A stretch of DNA of 64,000 nt from assembly GCA_037128595.1 (NCBI GenBank), contig JBAXWB010000006.1, forward strand, positions 1 through 64,000. The letters run 5' to 3'. This document shows, piece after piece, positions 17,867 to 26,902 of this stretch. A model generated the notes under the pieces. It was not told the origin of the DNA and did no database searches. It worked only from the letters and a program-made list of their open reading frames with translations. Every line of letters starts with the position of its first letter. The stretch's first letter is position 1. Made by a program: the position numbers and the translations under genes. Source of the DNA: a bacterium. GTDB taxonomy: Bacteria; Verrucomicrobiota; Kiritimatiellia; CAIKKV01; CAITUY01.

Positions 17867-19378
17867 ATGAAAATAACACGGGTTTTTGCAGGCGATTTCG
17901 GTGCATCGGGCGGCAAATGTTTTGCGGGAATTTTTGAAGGCGGAACCTTCCGCCTTCATGAAATCCACCGGTTTGCGCATGAATCCGTGTCGTTTTTCAT
18001 TCCCGACGCGGCGGGTAACCTCACGGAGCGCACCTACTGGGACGAGGGGCTTCTCTATCAGAATCTGGTGAAGGGGTTGCGCGAATACCGGCGCACCATG
18101 GCTGACACCCTCGACAGCATCGGTATCGACACCTGGGGTGCCGACGGCCAGATGATGTCCGCCGAGGGCGATCCGCTCGGGAAGTTTTACGCCTACCGTG
18201 ACCATCGGCTCGATACCATGGCGGAAAAGGTCAAGGCGAAGGTGGGTGCCAAAAAGGCCTATCAGTTGACGGGCATTCATTTCCAGCCTTTCAATGTCAG
18301 CAACCAGCTCTACTGGTTCATGCTCAACCGCGGCAAAACCATTAAGCCGGGGGCCTATTTCCTGCCGACCCCTACCCTCTTCTATTATTTTCTCGGGGGT
18401 GTGAAATCGGTGGATTCCACCTTTGCCAGCGTCACACAGCTCATGGATGCCCACACCCAGACGTGGAGCCCTGAACTCCTGCGTAAGCTGAAGATTCCGG
18501 CGGCGGTCATGCCCCCGATCGTGGCGCCCGGTACGGTAATGGGAACGTTGTACGCCGAACTGGCGACCCCGCTCGGACTTAACCGGCCACCCCTGATCGC
18601 CGTTGGCGGGCACGACACCGCCAGTGCGTTTGCGGCGGCTCCGGTGGATAATCCCGAGGAAGCCCTGATTATCAGCTCCGGGACCTGGTCCCTGGTCGGC
18701 AAACTGATTCCCACCGCCATCACCAGCAAGGAAGCCATGGCGTACGGACTCAGTAACGAAGGTGGTATCGGCAATGTCCGCCTGCTCCGCAATTGCATGG
18801 GAACCTGGCTGGTCCAGGAACTCAAACGCGGTTGGGAGAAAGCCGACGGGCATGAGCTCGCATGGGCGGAACTGGATCGTCTGACGAAGGATGCGCCCTC
18901 CTTTACAGCCTTCGTGGATCCCGATGACACCAGCTTCTTCAATCCGCCGGATATGCAGACCGCCATTATGGATTTTTGCCGCCGCACCGGCCAACCGGTC
19001 CCCACGGATCGGGGCACGATCCTGCAGGTCGTCTTCGAAAGCCTGGCCCTGAAATACCGCCTTGTAAACAACATGCTCACCCAGGTTTCTGGGACCCCGA
19101 ACAAGGTGGTCCATATTGTAGGTGGTGGCTCCAAGAACGAAAGGCTTAATCAGTATACGGCCAACGCCATCGGCCTGCCTGTCTGCGCCGGCCCGGAAGA
19201 AGCCACCGCCATTGGAAACTGCATGGTGCAGGCGATGGGGCTTGGACTCATTAAATCCATGAGGGAGGCCCAACCGTTCATTCGCGAAGCCTTCCCCATC
19301 CGGGAATACAAGCCCCGGGATGAAGCCCGCTGGACGTCTGCCTACGCCACCTTCACGGCGTTGCTTAAAAGCCAGTAA
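17867..19378 (+). CDS. FGGY-family carbohydrate kinase, rhamnulokinase-like
   Basis: The ATP-dependent sugar kinase fold is clear: N-terminal phosphate loop GDFGASGGK (residues ~8-16), DTWGADGQM, the YRDHR sugar-contact segment, SSGTWSLVG, and the C-terminal adenosine motif HIVGGGSKNERL. Best match is to RhaB (L-rhamnulokinase), which makes L-rhamnulose-1-phosphate, the substrate of the aldolase encoded at 9,226. The start ATG is four bases after GGAGG. No isomerase (RhaA/FucI) or transporter gene is present in the window, so the free sugar cannot be fixed from context. Confidence 0.88.
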   Translation: MKITRVFAGDFGASGGKCFAGIFEGGTFRLHEIHRFAHESVSFFIPDAAGNLTERTYWDEGLLYQNLVKGLREYRRTMADTLDSIGIDTWGADGQMMSAEGDPLGKFYAYRDHRLDTMAEKVKAKVGAKKAYQLTGIHFQPFNVSNQLYWFMLNRGKTIKPGAYFLPTPTLFYYFLGGVKSVDSTFASVTQLMDAHTQTWSPELLRKLKIPAAVMPPIVAPGTVMGTLYAELATPLGLNRPPLIAVGGHDTASAFAAAPVDNPEEALIISSGTWSLVGKLIPTAITSKEAMAYGLSNEGGIGNVRLLRNCMGTWLVQELKRGWEKADGHELAWAELDRLTKDAPSFTAFVDPDDTSFFNPPDMQTAIMDFCRRTGQPVPTDRGTILQVVFESLALKYRLVNNMLTQVSGTPNKVVHIVGGGSKNERLNQYTANAIGLPVCAGPEEATAIGNCMVQAMGLGLIKSMREAQPFIREAFPIREYKPRDEARWTSAYATFTALLKSQ

Positions 19379-19399
19379 TCTGTCATATTTCCCCTCTGT

Positions 19400-21664
19400 A
19401 TGACTAAATCTGTAATGGGATGGGTATCTCTGGCAGGGGTGGCTGTATTTGCCACCACCACCGTCCTACAGTATCGCGAGAACACCCGTTTGCACACCCA
19501 ACTGGCCGCATTGCAAAAAGCCGAACTGGAAAGCCCTTTATCTCCAGAAATACCTCCGGCCGGCCCCGCCCTAGCTGAGCCACACGGCAGGGCTCCGGCT
19601 CAGTTACCGCCGGCTTCCGGAAAGAATAATCCGGCTCCAGTCAAAGCCACGTCAAAAGGGGCCCCTTTCTCTGAAATTTCAGAGCGGATTCAGGCGCTCT
19701 CCCGGAATGGCACCTCGCGCCAAAGCATGGATTGGCAGAAAATAATCGCCGACGTCCGCCCGGAAGACATCCCGCGCGTCATGTCGCTGATTGAAAAGGA
19801 ATCCCAGCGTTCGGTGCGTGAATCCGCCCGCTACCAATTACTCCGTCGCTGGGCCGAGAGTGACCCGGCTTCGGCCATCGCCTACGCCTCCAGCATCACA
19901 GGGAAAAACGCACATGACGGAGCCATCTACTCGGTGATCAGCGTCTGGAGCGTGAATGACCCCGCCGCCGCTGAAGCCTGGGTCCGGACCCTGCCATCTG
20001 GCTCACTCCGTGAGCAGGTTATGAGTTCAGTCATCAGCGGGCTTTCCGAAAAGAATCCACAGGCCGCCTACGACTTATATAAAGAGTTCATCAAAAACCA
20101 GCGGCAGATGGGGTCCATCTACCAGATTTTTTCTAACTGGGCGAAATTGGACCCGGCCACCGCCCTGGTGAAGGCGGGCGAATTATCCGGCCAGCAACGC
20201 GGTCAGGCCTTGCAGTCCATTGCCTCCGCCTGGGGCCAGAAGGACCCGCTGGCCGCACTCGTCTGGGCGAATACCCTGCCCCAAAGTCAGCAACGGAACG
20301 GGATGATCACCTCTATTATTGCGCAATGGGCGGATAGTGATCTGAATGCCGCCCTTGCCTGGACGCGCGAATTACCGGATGGCCCCGTCAAGGAAACCGC
20401 GACCAGCCAGCTGTGTAATCAGTGGGCACAAACCGATCCCAAGGCCGCCCTGGGCTTCGCCCAAAGCCTGCGTTCGGGCGCAAAGAAAACCCAGATGCTG
20501 GGTTCGATTCTAGGTCAATGGGCCCAACAGGACTCCCAGGCCACACTCAGTTTCCTGCAAACGATCCCGGCCGGCAGTGAGCGGAACAACCTGATCCAGG
20601 CGGTCGTCCAGCAACTCTCCTGGCAGGATCCCAAAATGGCCATGGCCTTCGCCGCGTCGCTCCCGCCCGGCCCCCTGCAAATGAAAGCCATTGCCCCCGT
20701 CCTCAGCAGCCTCGCCAACACGGATCCGGCGGCGGCACTGGAGATGTACGCCTCACTCCCCGAAGGTTCAGCCAAACGGAATGCCCTTCAAGGTCTCTCC
20801 TGGTCACTGGGACAATCGGATCCGAAGGCCACCGCGAAATTTGCCGAGACGCTCCCCCCCGGACGCGCGCGCACTGAGTTCATCAATAGTTTAGCCAGCA
20901 CCTGGGCGAACGGGGATGTCACCGGGGCGATTGAATGGGTTCAACAACTCCCTGACGAGAAGTCCATTCAGGAGGCTCTGGGACGAATCGTCCCGCAATG
21001 GGCGCAGAATGATCCCAAAAGCGCGATGGACTTCGTGCAATCCCGGCCTGAAGGGAAGTCTAAAAACAGCATGCTGAATACGGTCGCCAGCACCCTGGCC
21101 GCCACCGACCCCAAAACCGCCATGGCCTTTGTCTCGCAATTGCCGGAAGGAGAGGCCCGCAATGCCTTTGCTGAAGGACTCGCGTCAGGGTTGGCGCGAA
21201 ATACCCCGGAGGAGGCAGCGGACTTTGTCGCCGCCCAGCCGGCCGGCCCCTCACAGAACCGGGCCGCCCAGGCAGTCGTATCGCAATGGGCCTCAGTCGA
21301 TCCCCAGGCCGCTGCGGCCTGGGTAAACGGCTTTCCGGCAGGCGAGACCCGTGATAACGCACTCCAGCAAGTGACCTCCAGCTGGGCCTATAATGATCCG
21401 CCGGCCGCCAGCCAATGGCTCGCCTCATTACCTGCCGATAAAACCCGTGATCGTCTGGTCCAGTCTTTTATCAGCAGCACGACCCACGAATACCCGGAGG
21501 TCGCCGCCACCTGGGTCGACACCCTCCCGGATGCCAAACAGCGCGCTCGCACGATTGAAAATATTGGCCGCTCCTGGCTCGAATCGGACCGGTCCGCCGC
21601 GGAAAAATGGATTAATCAGACGTCCCTGCCGGACGACAAGAAACAGCAGTTGCTTAAGCAGTAA
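19400..21664 (+). CDS. Membrane-anchored solenoid protein with 19 WA/DP helical repeats
   Basis: An N-terminal hydrophobic segment (residues ~4-22) looks like a signal anchor, followed by a Pro/Ala-rich linker. From about residue 150 to the end there are about 19 tandem ~32-residue repeats with the pattern W-A-x-x-D-P-x-A-A-x-x-W/F, then L-P-x-G-x-x-R, then a second helix ending in x-I/V-x-x. Two amphipathic helices per unit suggest a HEAT/Sel1-like superhelix on the outer face of the cytoplasmic membrane. I recognise this repeat type as common in PVC genomes but know of no assigned function. It follows the kinase gene by 21 bp on the same strand, but no ribosome binding site is obvious. Confidence 0.8.
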   Translation: MTKSVMGWVSLAGVAVFATTTVLQYRENTRLHTQLAALQKAELESPLSPEIPPAGPALAEPHGRAPAQLPPASGKNNPAPVKATSKGAPFSEISERIQALSRNGTSRQSMDWQKIIADVRPEDIPRVMSLIEKESQRSVRESARYQLLRRWAESDPASAIAYASSITGKNAHDGAIYSVISVWSVNDPAAAEAWVRTLPSGSLREQVMSSVISGLSEKNPQAAYDLYKEFIKNQRQMGSIYQIFSNWAKLDPATALVKAGELSGQQRGQALQSIASAWGQKDPLAALVWANTLPQSQQRNGMITSIIAQWADSDLNAALAWTRELPDGPVKETATSQLCNQWAQTDPKAALGFAQSLRSGAKKTQMLGSILGQWAQQDSQATLSFLQTIPAGSERNNLIQAVVQQLSWQDPKMAMAFAASLPPGPLQMKAIAPVLSSLANTDPAAALEMYASLPEGSAKRNALQGLSWSLGQSDPKATAKFAETLPPGRARTEFINSLASTWANGDVTGAIEWVQQLPDEKSIQEALGRIVPQWAQNDPKSAMDFVQSRPEGKSKNSMLNTVASTLAATDPKTAMAFVSQLPEGEARNAFAEGLASGLARNTPEEAADFVAAQPAGPSQNRAAQAVVSQWASVDPQAAAAWVNGFPAGETRDNALQQVTSSWAYNDPPAASQWLASLPADKTRDRLVQSFISSTTHEYPEVAATWVDTLPDAKQRARTIENIGRSWLESDRSAAEKWINQTSLPDDKKQQLLKQ

Positions 21665-21669
21665 TCCGC

Positions 21670-21760
21670 CCAAGGTGGCGTTCGACGTCCCCGGCGAACG
21701 CATCGCCCTTGGATGAGCCCTTTATGAGCCTGCAGCCGTCGGGACGCCGGCTGCCACCTG
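21670..21760. repeat. Pair of facing REP-like palindromes
   Basis: GGTGGCGTTCGACGTCC with CCGGCGAACG (21,674-21,700) and, inverted, GCAGCCGTCGGGACGCCGGC with TGCCACCTG (21,732-21,760). They match the two subtypes at 1197-1327. Two facing REP-like hairpins about 40 bp apart is the REPIN arrangement. No coding sequence lies between 21,665 and 21,791. Confidence 0.7.
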
Positions 21761-21791
21761 TGCCTTGCGCTTCTCCAATACCGTTAAACAA

Positions 21792-22064
21792 CTAAGGTTG
21801 CCTTGCTACCCACCGCCGGTGGAGTCGACCGCCCACAAACTGGCCCAGGAAAAAGGCGCCAATCAGCACGGGAAAAGTACTTAACTGCCAGCCCAGGTGG
21901 GACACCAGCCTGAGTGCGATCACCAAAGGCACAGGCAAATGGATCGCCAGTATCCAAGGCCATGAAAACTTTTTGACACTATCCCGCCAAAACCCGAACG
22001 GGATATTGATCACCCCTACGGCGACGGCAACCACCACAATCGTTGGCAGGGTTCCTACCGTCAT
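21792..22064 (-). CDS. Small membrane protein coupled to the permease gene
   Basis: Ninety residues with three predicted hydrophobic segments (TLPTIVVVAVAVGVINIPF, then WPWILAIHLPVPLVIALRL, then TFPVLIGAFFLGQFVGG) and a basic C-terminus (RLHRRWVARQP). The ATG overlaps the TGA of the amino-acid permease by four bases (ATGA), so the two are co-translated. No family recognised; it could be an accessory subunit or an independent small membrane protein. Confidence 0.6.
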   Translation of the reverse strand: MTVGTLPTIVVVAVAVGVINIPFGFWRDSVKKFSWPWILAIHLPVPLVIALRLVSHLGWQLSTFPVLIGAFFLGQFVGGRLHRRWVARQP

Positions 22065-23527
22065 ATACTTGCTTTGGCCTGACGCAGCTGCAACTTGCTG
22101 TGCCGGTGCCCATAGGTGAAATAGATCAACAGCCCCAGCGCCATCCACAATACCAACCGGATCCAGGTATCCCTCGGCAACGCCACCATCTGGGCGCCGG
22201 TAAACACAATCCCCAGAATGGGAACCAGCGGCACCCAGGGAGTCCGGAAGGGACGGGGCAGTTCAGGCTTGGTCACCCGCATCACCCAGATCCCCCCGCA
22301 CACCATGGCAAAGGCCAGTAGGGCCCCGATCGAAACCAACTCCCCGAGAAACCCGATCGGGAACAGGGCCGCCATCAGGAGCGACACCACTCCCGTGATC
22401 GTCGTGGCCAACCAGGGGGTTTTGAATCGGGGGTGAATGGCTGCGAAGGCGGCGGGCAGCAGGCCGTCTCGCGACATCGAGTAAAAAATCCGGGATTGCC
22501 CAAGCATCAGAACCAGAACCACTGAACTCAAGCCGGCAATCGCCCCCATCTTGACCCACGGGCGCAACCAGGCCAAGGCCGGGCCCGCCGCATCAATGCC
22601 AACCGCGATCGGATGCGGCACATTCAACTGCTTATAGGGAACCAACCCCGTCAGCACCACTGCCACCGCCACATACAGCACGGCACAAACGACCAGCGAA
22701 ACCATAATCCCCACCGGGACATCCCGCTGAGGCCGTCGCGCCTCCTGCGCGGCCGTCGAAACGGCGTCAAATCCGATATAGGCAAAGAACACCACTGCGG
22801 ACCCCCTCATCACCCCGCTCCACCCATATTCACCAAAGATTCCGGTATTCGCCGGAATGAAGGGGGTCAGATTCTCGAGTTTGACGTAGTGCATTCCCAG
22901 GAAAATAAACAGCAGAATCACCGTGACCTTGATGATCACAATGACATTATTGAAGTTCGCCGACTCTCTGATGCCGATCACCAGAAGCGCCGTCACCACC
23001 GCGATAATCAACACGGCCGGCAAGTTGAACCAGGCCCCCGTCAAGTGGAGCCCCGCCTGTGGTGTATAGGAAAAGGGCGCATTACATAAGGCCGCCGGAA
23101 GCGTCACCCCGCAATCATTAAGAAAACTCACCACATAGCCGGACCAGCCTACCGCCACCGTGGAGGCACCAAAGAGATATTCCAGAATCAAATCCCAGCC
23201 GATGATCCAGGCAAAGACCTCGCCTAGCGTGGCATAGGAATAGGTATAGGCGCTGCCCGCCACCGGGATCATGGACGCAAACTCACTGTAACAGAGGGCG
23301 GCAAAGGCACAGGCCAAACCTGAGATCACAAATGACAACGCGATGGACGGTCCCGCATAATTGGCGGCAGCCTGCCCGGTCAGCACAAAAATACCGGCCC
23401 CGATCACCCCGCCAATTCCTAGCAATGTCAAATGCCATGACCCCAGCACCCGCGGCATCTGATGCTCCGCATTCTCCACATCACTGATAATTTGCGCCTG
23501 CGACTTGGTTTTAAAAATGGTTCTCAT
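22061..23527 (-). CDS. APC-superfamily amino acid permease
   Basis: A 488-residue polytopic protein of about 12-14 transmembrane helices. The first helix carries the substrate-binding GIGGVIGAGIFVLTG motif of the APC fold, followed by PVAGSAYTYSYATLGE, which matches the cationic amino acid transporter (CAT/YhdG-like) branch. A long region of Glu/Arg near AQEARRPQRDVPVGI is the conserved cytosolic loop of the group. Probably imports an amino acid by proton symport or exchange; substrate unassigned. Confidence 0.88.
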   Translation of the reverse strand: MRTIFKTKSQAQIISDVENAEHQMPRVLGSWHLTLLGIGGVIGAGIFVLTGQAAANYAGPSIALSFVISGLACAFAALCYSEFASMIPVAGSAYTYSYATLGEVFAWIIGWDLILEYLFGASTVAVGWSGYVVSFLNDCGVTLPAALCNAPFSYTPQAGLHLTGAWFNLPAVLIIAVVTALLVIGIRESANFNNVIVIIKVTVILLFIFLGMHYVKLENLTPFIPANTGIFGEYGWSGVMRGSAVVFFAYIGFDAVSTAAQEARRPQRDVPVGIMVSLVVCAVLYVAVAVVLTGLVPYKQLNVPHPIAVGIDAAGPALAWLRPWVKMGAIAGLSSVVLVLMLGQSRIFYSMSRDGLLPAAFAAIHPRFKTPWLATTITGVVSLLMAALFPIGFLGELVSIGALLAFAMVCGGIWVMRVTKPELPRPFRTPWVPLVPILGIVFTGAQMVALPRDTWIRLVLWMALGLLIYFTYGHRHSKLQLRQAKASI

Positions 23528-23545
23528 CGTTTATTCCTTTTCACC

Positions 23546-23589
23546 GGCGCCGACAGAGCGGCGCCCTCCATTGAAATCTAAATGGAGGG
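23546..23589. terminator. Two adjacent hairpins between permease and acyltransferase genes
   Basis: GGCGCC (23,546-23,551) with GGCGCC (23,560-23,565), then CCCTCCATT (23,564-23,572) with AATGGAGGG (23,581-23,589), an exact 9-bp stem with an 8-nt loop. They sit downstream of the acyltransferase gene on the minus strand. There is no clear T-tract, so termination is likely but weakly supported. Confidence 0.45.
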
Positions 23590-23606
23590 TTTTGCTCCGT
23601 CAAAAC

Positions 23607-24530
23607 CTATTCCCGGTGGTCACTCGGTGTCGCCTCCACCGGTTCCAATACCCATCGTTTGTTGTACCAGAACCACTGCTCAGGCTTTTCCATGATCGCT
23701 TCCGACACAATATCCATGACCTTCTGACTCATCTGCTGGATATCCGTATCCTTGTCTAGCGACGGATCAGACCATACCGGGGGATAGATATGCGCCACAT
23801 GTTTCGCCCACCCCACCCGCGTGACAATGACTGGAAAAATCGGCACATTGGCATGGCGCGCGAACATGGCCATCCCGCCTCCGATATTGGCTTCCTTCCC
23901 GAGAAACCGGACTTTGACCGCCTCGGTTCTCATCCTCACATCCGGCAGAATCGCCAGCATCTGGCCTGTCTTCAGGCGCCGGATGATATCCTTCAGGGTT
24001 GAGGCCCCGCGCATGAGAATGGGCATCCCTGATTTTTCCCGGGTGCTGTTTAAATAGTAATCGAACAGGGGATTCCGCTGTTTACCGGCGACAGAGAAAA
24101 AAGGGACCCCGCGCAGCGTCATGGCCCGTCCGGGAAGCTCCCAGGCCCCCATATGCGGCAGGGCAAAAACGCCCCCCTGTCCGGTTTTGTGATGCTCCAA
24201 CATCAGGCTGATCGGCTGTTCATAATCTGAAATTTTATCCAGTTGCGCCTGGGTGATGAACGGGGTCCGCATGATGTCCACCGCCGTGAACATCACATTA
24301 CGCAGGGATAACCAGGCAATCCTCCGCCTTTCGCGAGGCGTAAAGCGGTCTCCAAAGACCTCCCGGATGCGCCGGTCCGCTTCGGCCCGCCGGAACCGCA
24401 CGACATGGAATCCCAGCCAGGCCCATTTCCAGCCCACCAACAAGGCCATCCGATAGGGCAGCACATTCACAAGCCAGGCCATGGCCTTCAGGAACCCGTA
24501 TTCGATGATATGTTTGACGCGATATTTCAT
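23607..24530 (-). CDS. Lysophospholipid/lipid A acyltransferase (LpxL/HtrB family)
   Basis: A 307-residue inner-membrane enzyme with one N-terminal hydrophobic stretch (FLKAMAWLVNVLPYRMALLV). The LpxL-family catalytic motif is HMGAWE (His and Glu four residues apart, ~126-131), followed by a PLFDYYLN segment and LAILPDVRMRTEAVKVRFLG in place of the usual D-Q-x motif. It transfers a secondary acyl chain to lipid A or a related lipid, implying an outer membrane. It is encoded 35 bp after a DUF362 ferredoxin gene, from which it is separated by a heptamer array. Confidence 0.8.
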   Translation of the reverse strand: MKYRVKHIIEYGFLKAMAWLVNVLPYRMALLVGWKWAWLGFHVVRFRRAEADRRIREVFGDRFTPRERRRIAWLSLRNVMFTAVDIMRTPFITQAQLDKISDYEQPISLMLEHHKTGQGGVFALPHMGAWELPGRAMTLRGVPFFSVAGKQRNPLFDYYLNSTREKSGMPILMRGASTLKDIIRRLKTGQMLAILPDVRMRTEAVKVRFLGKEANIGGGMAMFARHANVPIFPVIVTRVGWAKHVAHIYPPVWSDPSLDKDTDIQQMSQKVMDIVSEAIMEKPEQWFWYNKRWVLEPVEATPSDHRE

Positions 24531-24532
24531 TT

Positions 24533-24575
24533 ACTGCCCTCTGCCAACTGCCTTCTGTCCTCTGCTCACTGCTTT
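24533..24575. repeat. Degenerate GCAGNNG heptamer array
   Basis: Read on the minus strand, six heptamers starting GCAG or ACAG run from the last codons and stop of the DUF362 gene to the start of the acyltransferase gene. It is the same heptamer family as at 17,830, in the same position between two co-directional genes. Confidence 0.65.
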
Positions 24576-25705
24576 CGTCCTGCGGTAAATTTTCTGGCAA
24601 ACCTGAAAAACGGACTCGGCTGCATCTCAATGGCATGAACCGGGCACATTTCGTGACAGCAACAGCAGGCAATGCATTTGGCCGGTGTCAGCAACGGTTG
24701 CTGACCGGGCAAGATCGTCAGGGCTTCGGATGGACAGGCCTTCACGCATTTCCCGCAGAACACACAGTTGGGCAGAAACCGCGGCCGATGCCAGATATAC
24801 GGTTCCACCCAGCGGATCAGCCAGCGGGGCACATATTGAATCGGCACCGTTGAGGGCCGCCGATAGGCCCGTGGGGCCAGGGCCTGGATCGCCACATCCC
24901 CGCCCACCGCGATCTGACCCCAATCCTGCAGGCCAAGCCCCGCCTGCCGTGCCAACTCGAGATGAACCACATTGCGGGGCTCAAGCCCCAGGGTCCGGCA
25001 GAGGACCACATCCAGCGCGACGGCATCCGCCGAGGCGCCCAGAAAGCCAAGCCGGATCGGCAGCCCCGCAGAGGGACCATTCCCCTCCATGCCCACCACC
25101 CCGTCTGCCACCGACAACACCGGTCTGACCTGGCGATAAATGGCCACCAGCAGGCGGGCAAAGTCCTGAGGATAAGGATAGCGCTTGTGGAACGCCGTCT
25201 TCTGAAGGCCCGGCACGGTTCCATAGAGGTTTTTCATAGCCCCGGTCAGCCCCGTCAGAACATGTGTTTTCACCTTGGGTACGGTAATAATGGCATCCGC
25301 TTCCAGCACCGGCGTGGCAATCGTGAAGTGAATCCCATTCTCCTCGAAACTCCGGGAGCCCGCCTTTTCCAGATTCACCAGCGGCACCTGTTCCTGATGG
25401 CACACCGCCTCGATGCCGGTCCGCTCCCAGACCCGCCGCAAATCAGCAATGATGGCAGGACTGTCCGCGACCCACGGGGTGGCCCCGGCGGACTTGACCA
25501 GCCGGATCAGGGCCCGAACCACCTCGGGGTGGGTGGTCACCGCATCATCCGGGGTGTGGTCCGAAAGGAGATTCGGCTTAATCAGCACCGACTGACCCGG
25601 CTTCACAAACTGCCCCATCCCCCCCAGCCCGTCCATCAGGCGCGACAAGGCGTCCGGTACAGAAGCATAATCGGGGCAGTTAACCAAATTTACAGACTGG
25701 CGCAT
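24566..25705 (-). CDS. DUF362 protein with C-terminal double [4Fe-4S] ferredoxin domain
   Basis: Residues ~1-290 are the DUF362 domain (SVLIKPNLLSDHTPDDAVTT, IITVPKVKTH, GAMKNLYGTVPG). The C-terminus has two ferredoxin clusters: CVFCGKCVKACP and, after a spacer, CIACCCCHEMCP, the second with two extra Cys. The family is linked to anaerobic electron transfer, but no reaction is established. The stop codon lies inside the heptamer array. It suggests an anaerobic or microaerobic lifestyle. Confidence 0.85.
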   Translation of the reverse strand: MRQSVNLVNCPDYASVPDALSRLMDGLGGMGQFVKPGQSVLIKPNLLSDHTPDDAVTTHPEVVRALIRLVKSAGATPWVADSPAIIADLRRVWERTGIEAVCHQEQVPLVNLEKAGSRSFEENGIHFTIATPVLEADAIITVPKVKTHVLTGLTGAMKNLYGTVPGLQKTAFHKRYPYPQDFARLLVAIYRQVRPVLSVADGVVGMEGNGPSAGLPIRLGFLGASADAVALDVVLCRTLGLEPRNVVHLELARQAGLGLQDWGQIAVGGDVAIQALAPRAYRRPSTVPIQYVPRWLIRWVEPYIWHRPRFLPNCVFCGKCVKACPSEALTILPGQQPLLTPAKCIACCCCHEMCPVHAIEMQPSPFFRFARKFTAGRKQ

Positions 25706-25805
25706 GGGACAGGAAGGTACCCTGTCGGGAGGCTGCGCTCAAGAGCAAAGGAACCCCCGTTCTGAAAGGGCGCATATGAACTCAGCAGGGGGCCGAAAAC
25801 ACTTC

Positions 25806-25857
25806 ATAATCGTAATATCCTGCCCCAAAGAGGATTACGATTAAGATTACGATTACG
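25806..25857. repeat. Third GATTAN hexamer hairpin
   Basis: ATAATCGTAATATCC (25,806-25,820) faces GGATTACGATTAAG and further GATTACG units (25,832-25,857). It lies in the 205-bp gap between the DUF362 and AraC genes. Confidence 0.75.
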
Positions 25858-25910
25858 AAAAACTCCCGGGGAGTTCATCCGCGCCCCTGCCCCCGCGAAG
25901 AAGAAAAGCG

Positions 25911-26777
25911 TCATTCCCATTCATTTCGATGGTAGACGACGTCGGAGGGCGGATACCCCAGAGTTCTGCGGAAGGCTCTGGAAAAATGGTAGGGATTGGC
26001 GAAACCAAGGGCTTCACTGACTTCGCTCACCCGCATCTGCTGATAGCGCAACATGGCCACGGCACGGCTGACTTTCATCCCGAGCAATAGACGTGCGGGA
26101 GAGGCTCCGAAAAGCTTGCGGCATTGGTTGGTGAGTTGACGGGGACTCACTTTTAATTCGGCCGCGAGTGCGGGCAGGCTCTCGTGCTGCTCCAGGTGGC
26201 GATTAAACAGATCCGTGATTTCTTCCCTGCGGGCTTCATCGATCGGAATGGAACGATATTCAGGGCTGAGCGCCTCGACCGGAAGAAAGCGGACCCACCG
26301 CCAGAAAAGCGCGGACATCAGGCCATCCTGCACTTTGGCGCCATAGGGTCGGCCCTCCGTTGACTCATGCTGGATCTCATCAATCAGCTTGAGGTCCCCC
26401 GTTAAGGGCCCTTGTGAGATTTGATGGTGCGGACTCACCTGAGATGCAAAAAGAGCCGGAACCGGTCCTCCCTGGGGGTTTGTCAGGCGAAAGTGAAGGA
26501 CGGCGTGACGTTGGCCCTTGCACAGGTGGTCCTGGTGACGGTCTCCCGGCTTCACCAGAAGGGTCTGGCCCCGTTGAATCCGGAGGTCCTCCCCATTGAG
26601 GAGACAGCGGTAAGTGCCGGCCTCGACCACAATGGCTTCATATCCGTCATGCCGGTGCAGTGGATACTCGTAGTGCGACATCATGCGGAGGCGATGAAAA
26701 TCCTCGAAGCCCACCTGAATGCCGAGTGGCGAGTCCGGGGCAGGCACCCGTCGAAAGCGGATTTTTTGAAGTTCCAT
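25911..26777 (-). CDS. AraC-family transcriptional regulator
   Basis: The N-terminal ~100 residues form an AraC-type cupin (HRHDGYEAIVVEAG, then LLVKPGDRHQDHLC). The C-terminal ~95 residues carry the double HTH with SPRQLTNQCRKLFGASPARL and the signature VSEVSEALGFANPYHFSRAF. Probably a sugar-responsive activator. It is divergent from deoC across a 125-bp AT-rich region with palindromes, so it is the likely regulator of that gene, though this is inference from position only. Confidence 0.87.
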   Translation of the reverse strand: MELQKIRFRRVPAPDSPLGIQVGFEDFHRLRMMSHYEYPLHRHDGYEAIVVEAGTYRCLLNGEDLRIQRGQTLLVKPGDRHQDHLCKGQRHAVLHFRLTNPQGGPVPALFASQVSPHHQISQGPLTGDLKLIDEIQHESTEGRPYGAKVQDGLMSALFWRWVRFLPVEALSPEYRSIPIDEARREEITDLFNRHLEQHESLPALAAELKVSPRQLTNQCRKLFGASPARLLLGMKVSRAVAMLRYQQMRVSEVSEALGFANPYHFSRAFRRTLGYPPSDVVYHRNEWE

Positions 26778-26791
26778 AATACTCCTAAGGA

Positions 26792-26851
26792 TATCTTATT
26801 AGATAATATTGCGTAAAGTTATAATATTCTGATTTCCTAAATAGATATTTA
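26792..26851. promoter_or_regulatory. AT-rich divergent promoter region with palindromes
   Basis: Contains TATCT-TATT-AGATA (26,792-26,805), a direct repeat of ATAATATT, and TAAATA-GA-TATTTA (26,838-26,851). It lies between the AraC and deoC starts and is much more AT-rich than the flanks, as expected for divergent promoters with operator sites. Confidence 0.45.
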
Positions 26852-26902
26852 ATTGCCGGTACAGGCATGGTGTTTCAACTTAGGATGGGATAGGGTGTGT
26901 AC

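Noticed and set aside
7518-19378. Bacterial microcompartment for deoxy-sugar breakdown
   Set aside because: No shell protein (BMC or pentamer) genes and no signature encapsulation enzymes are present in the window.
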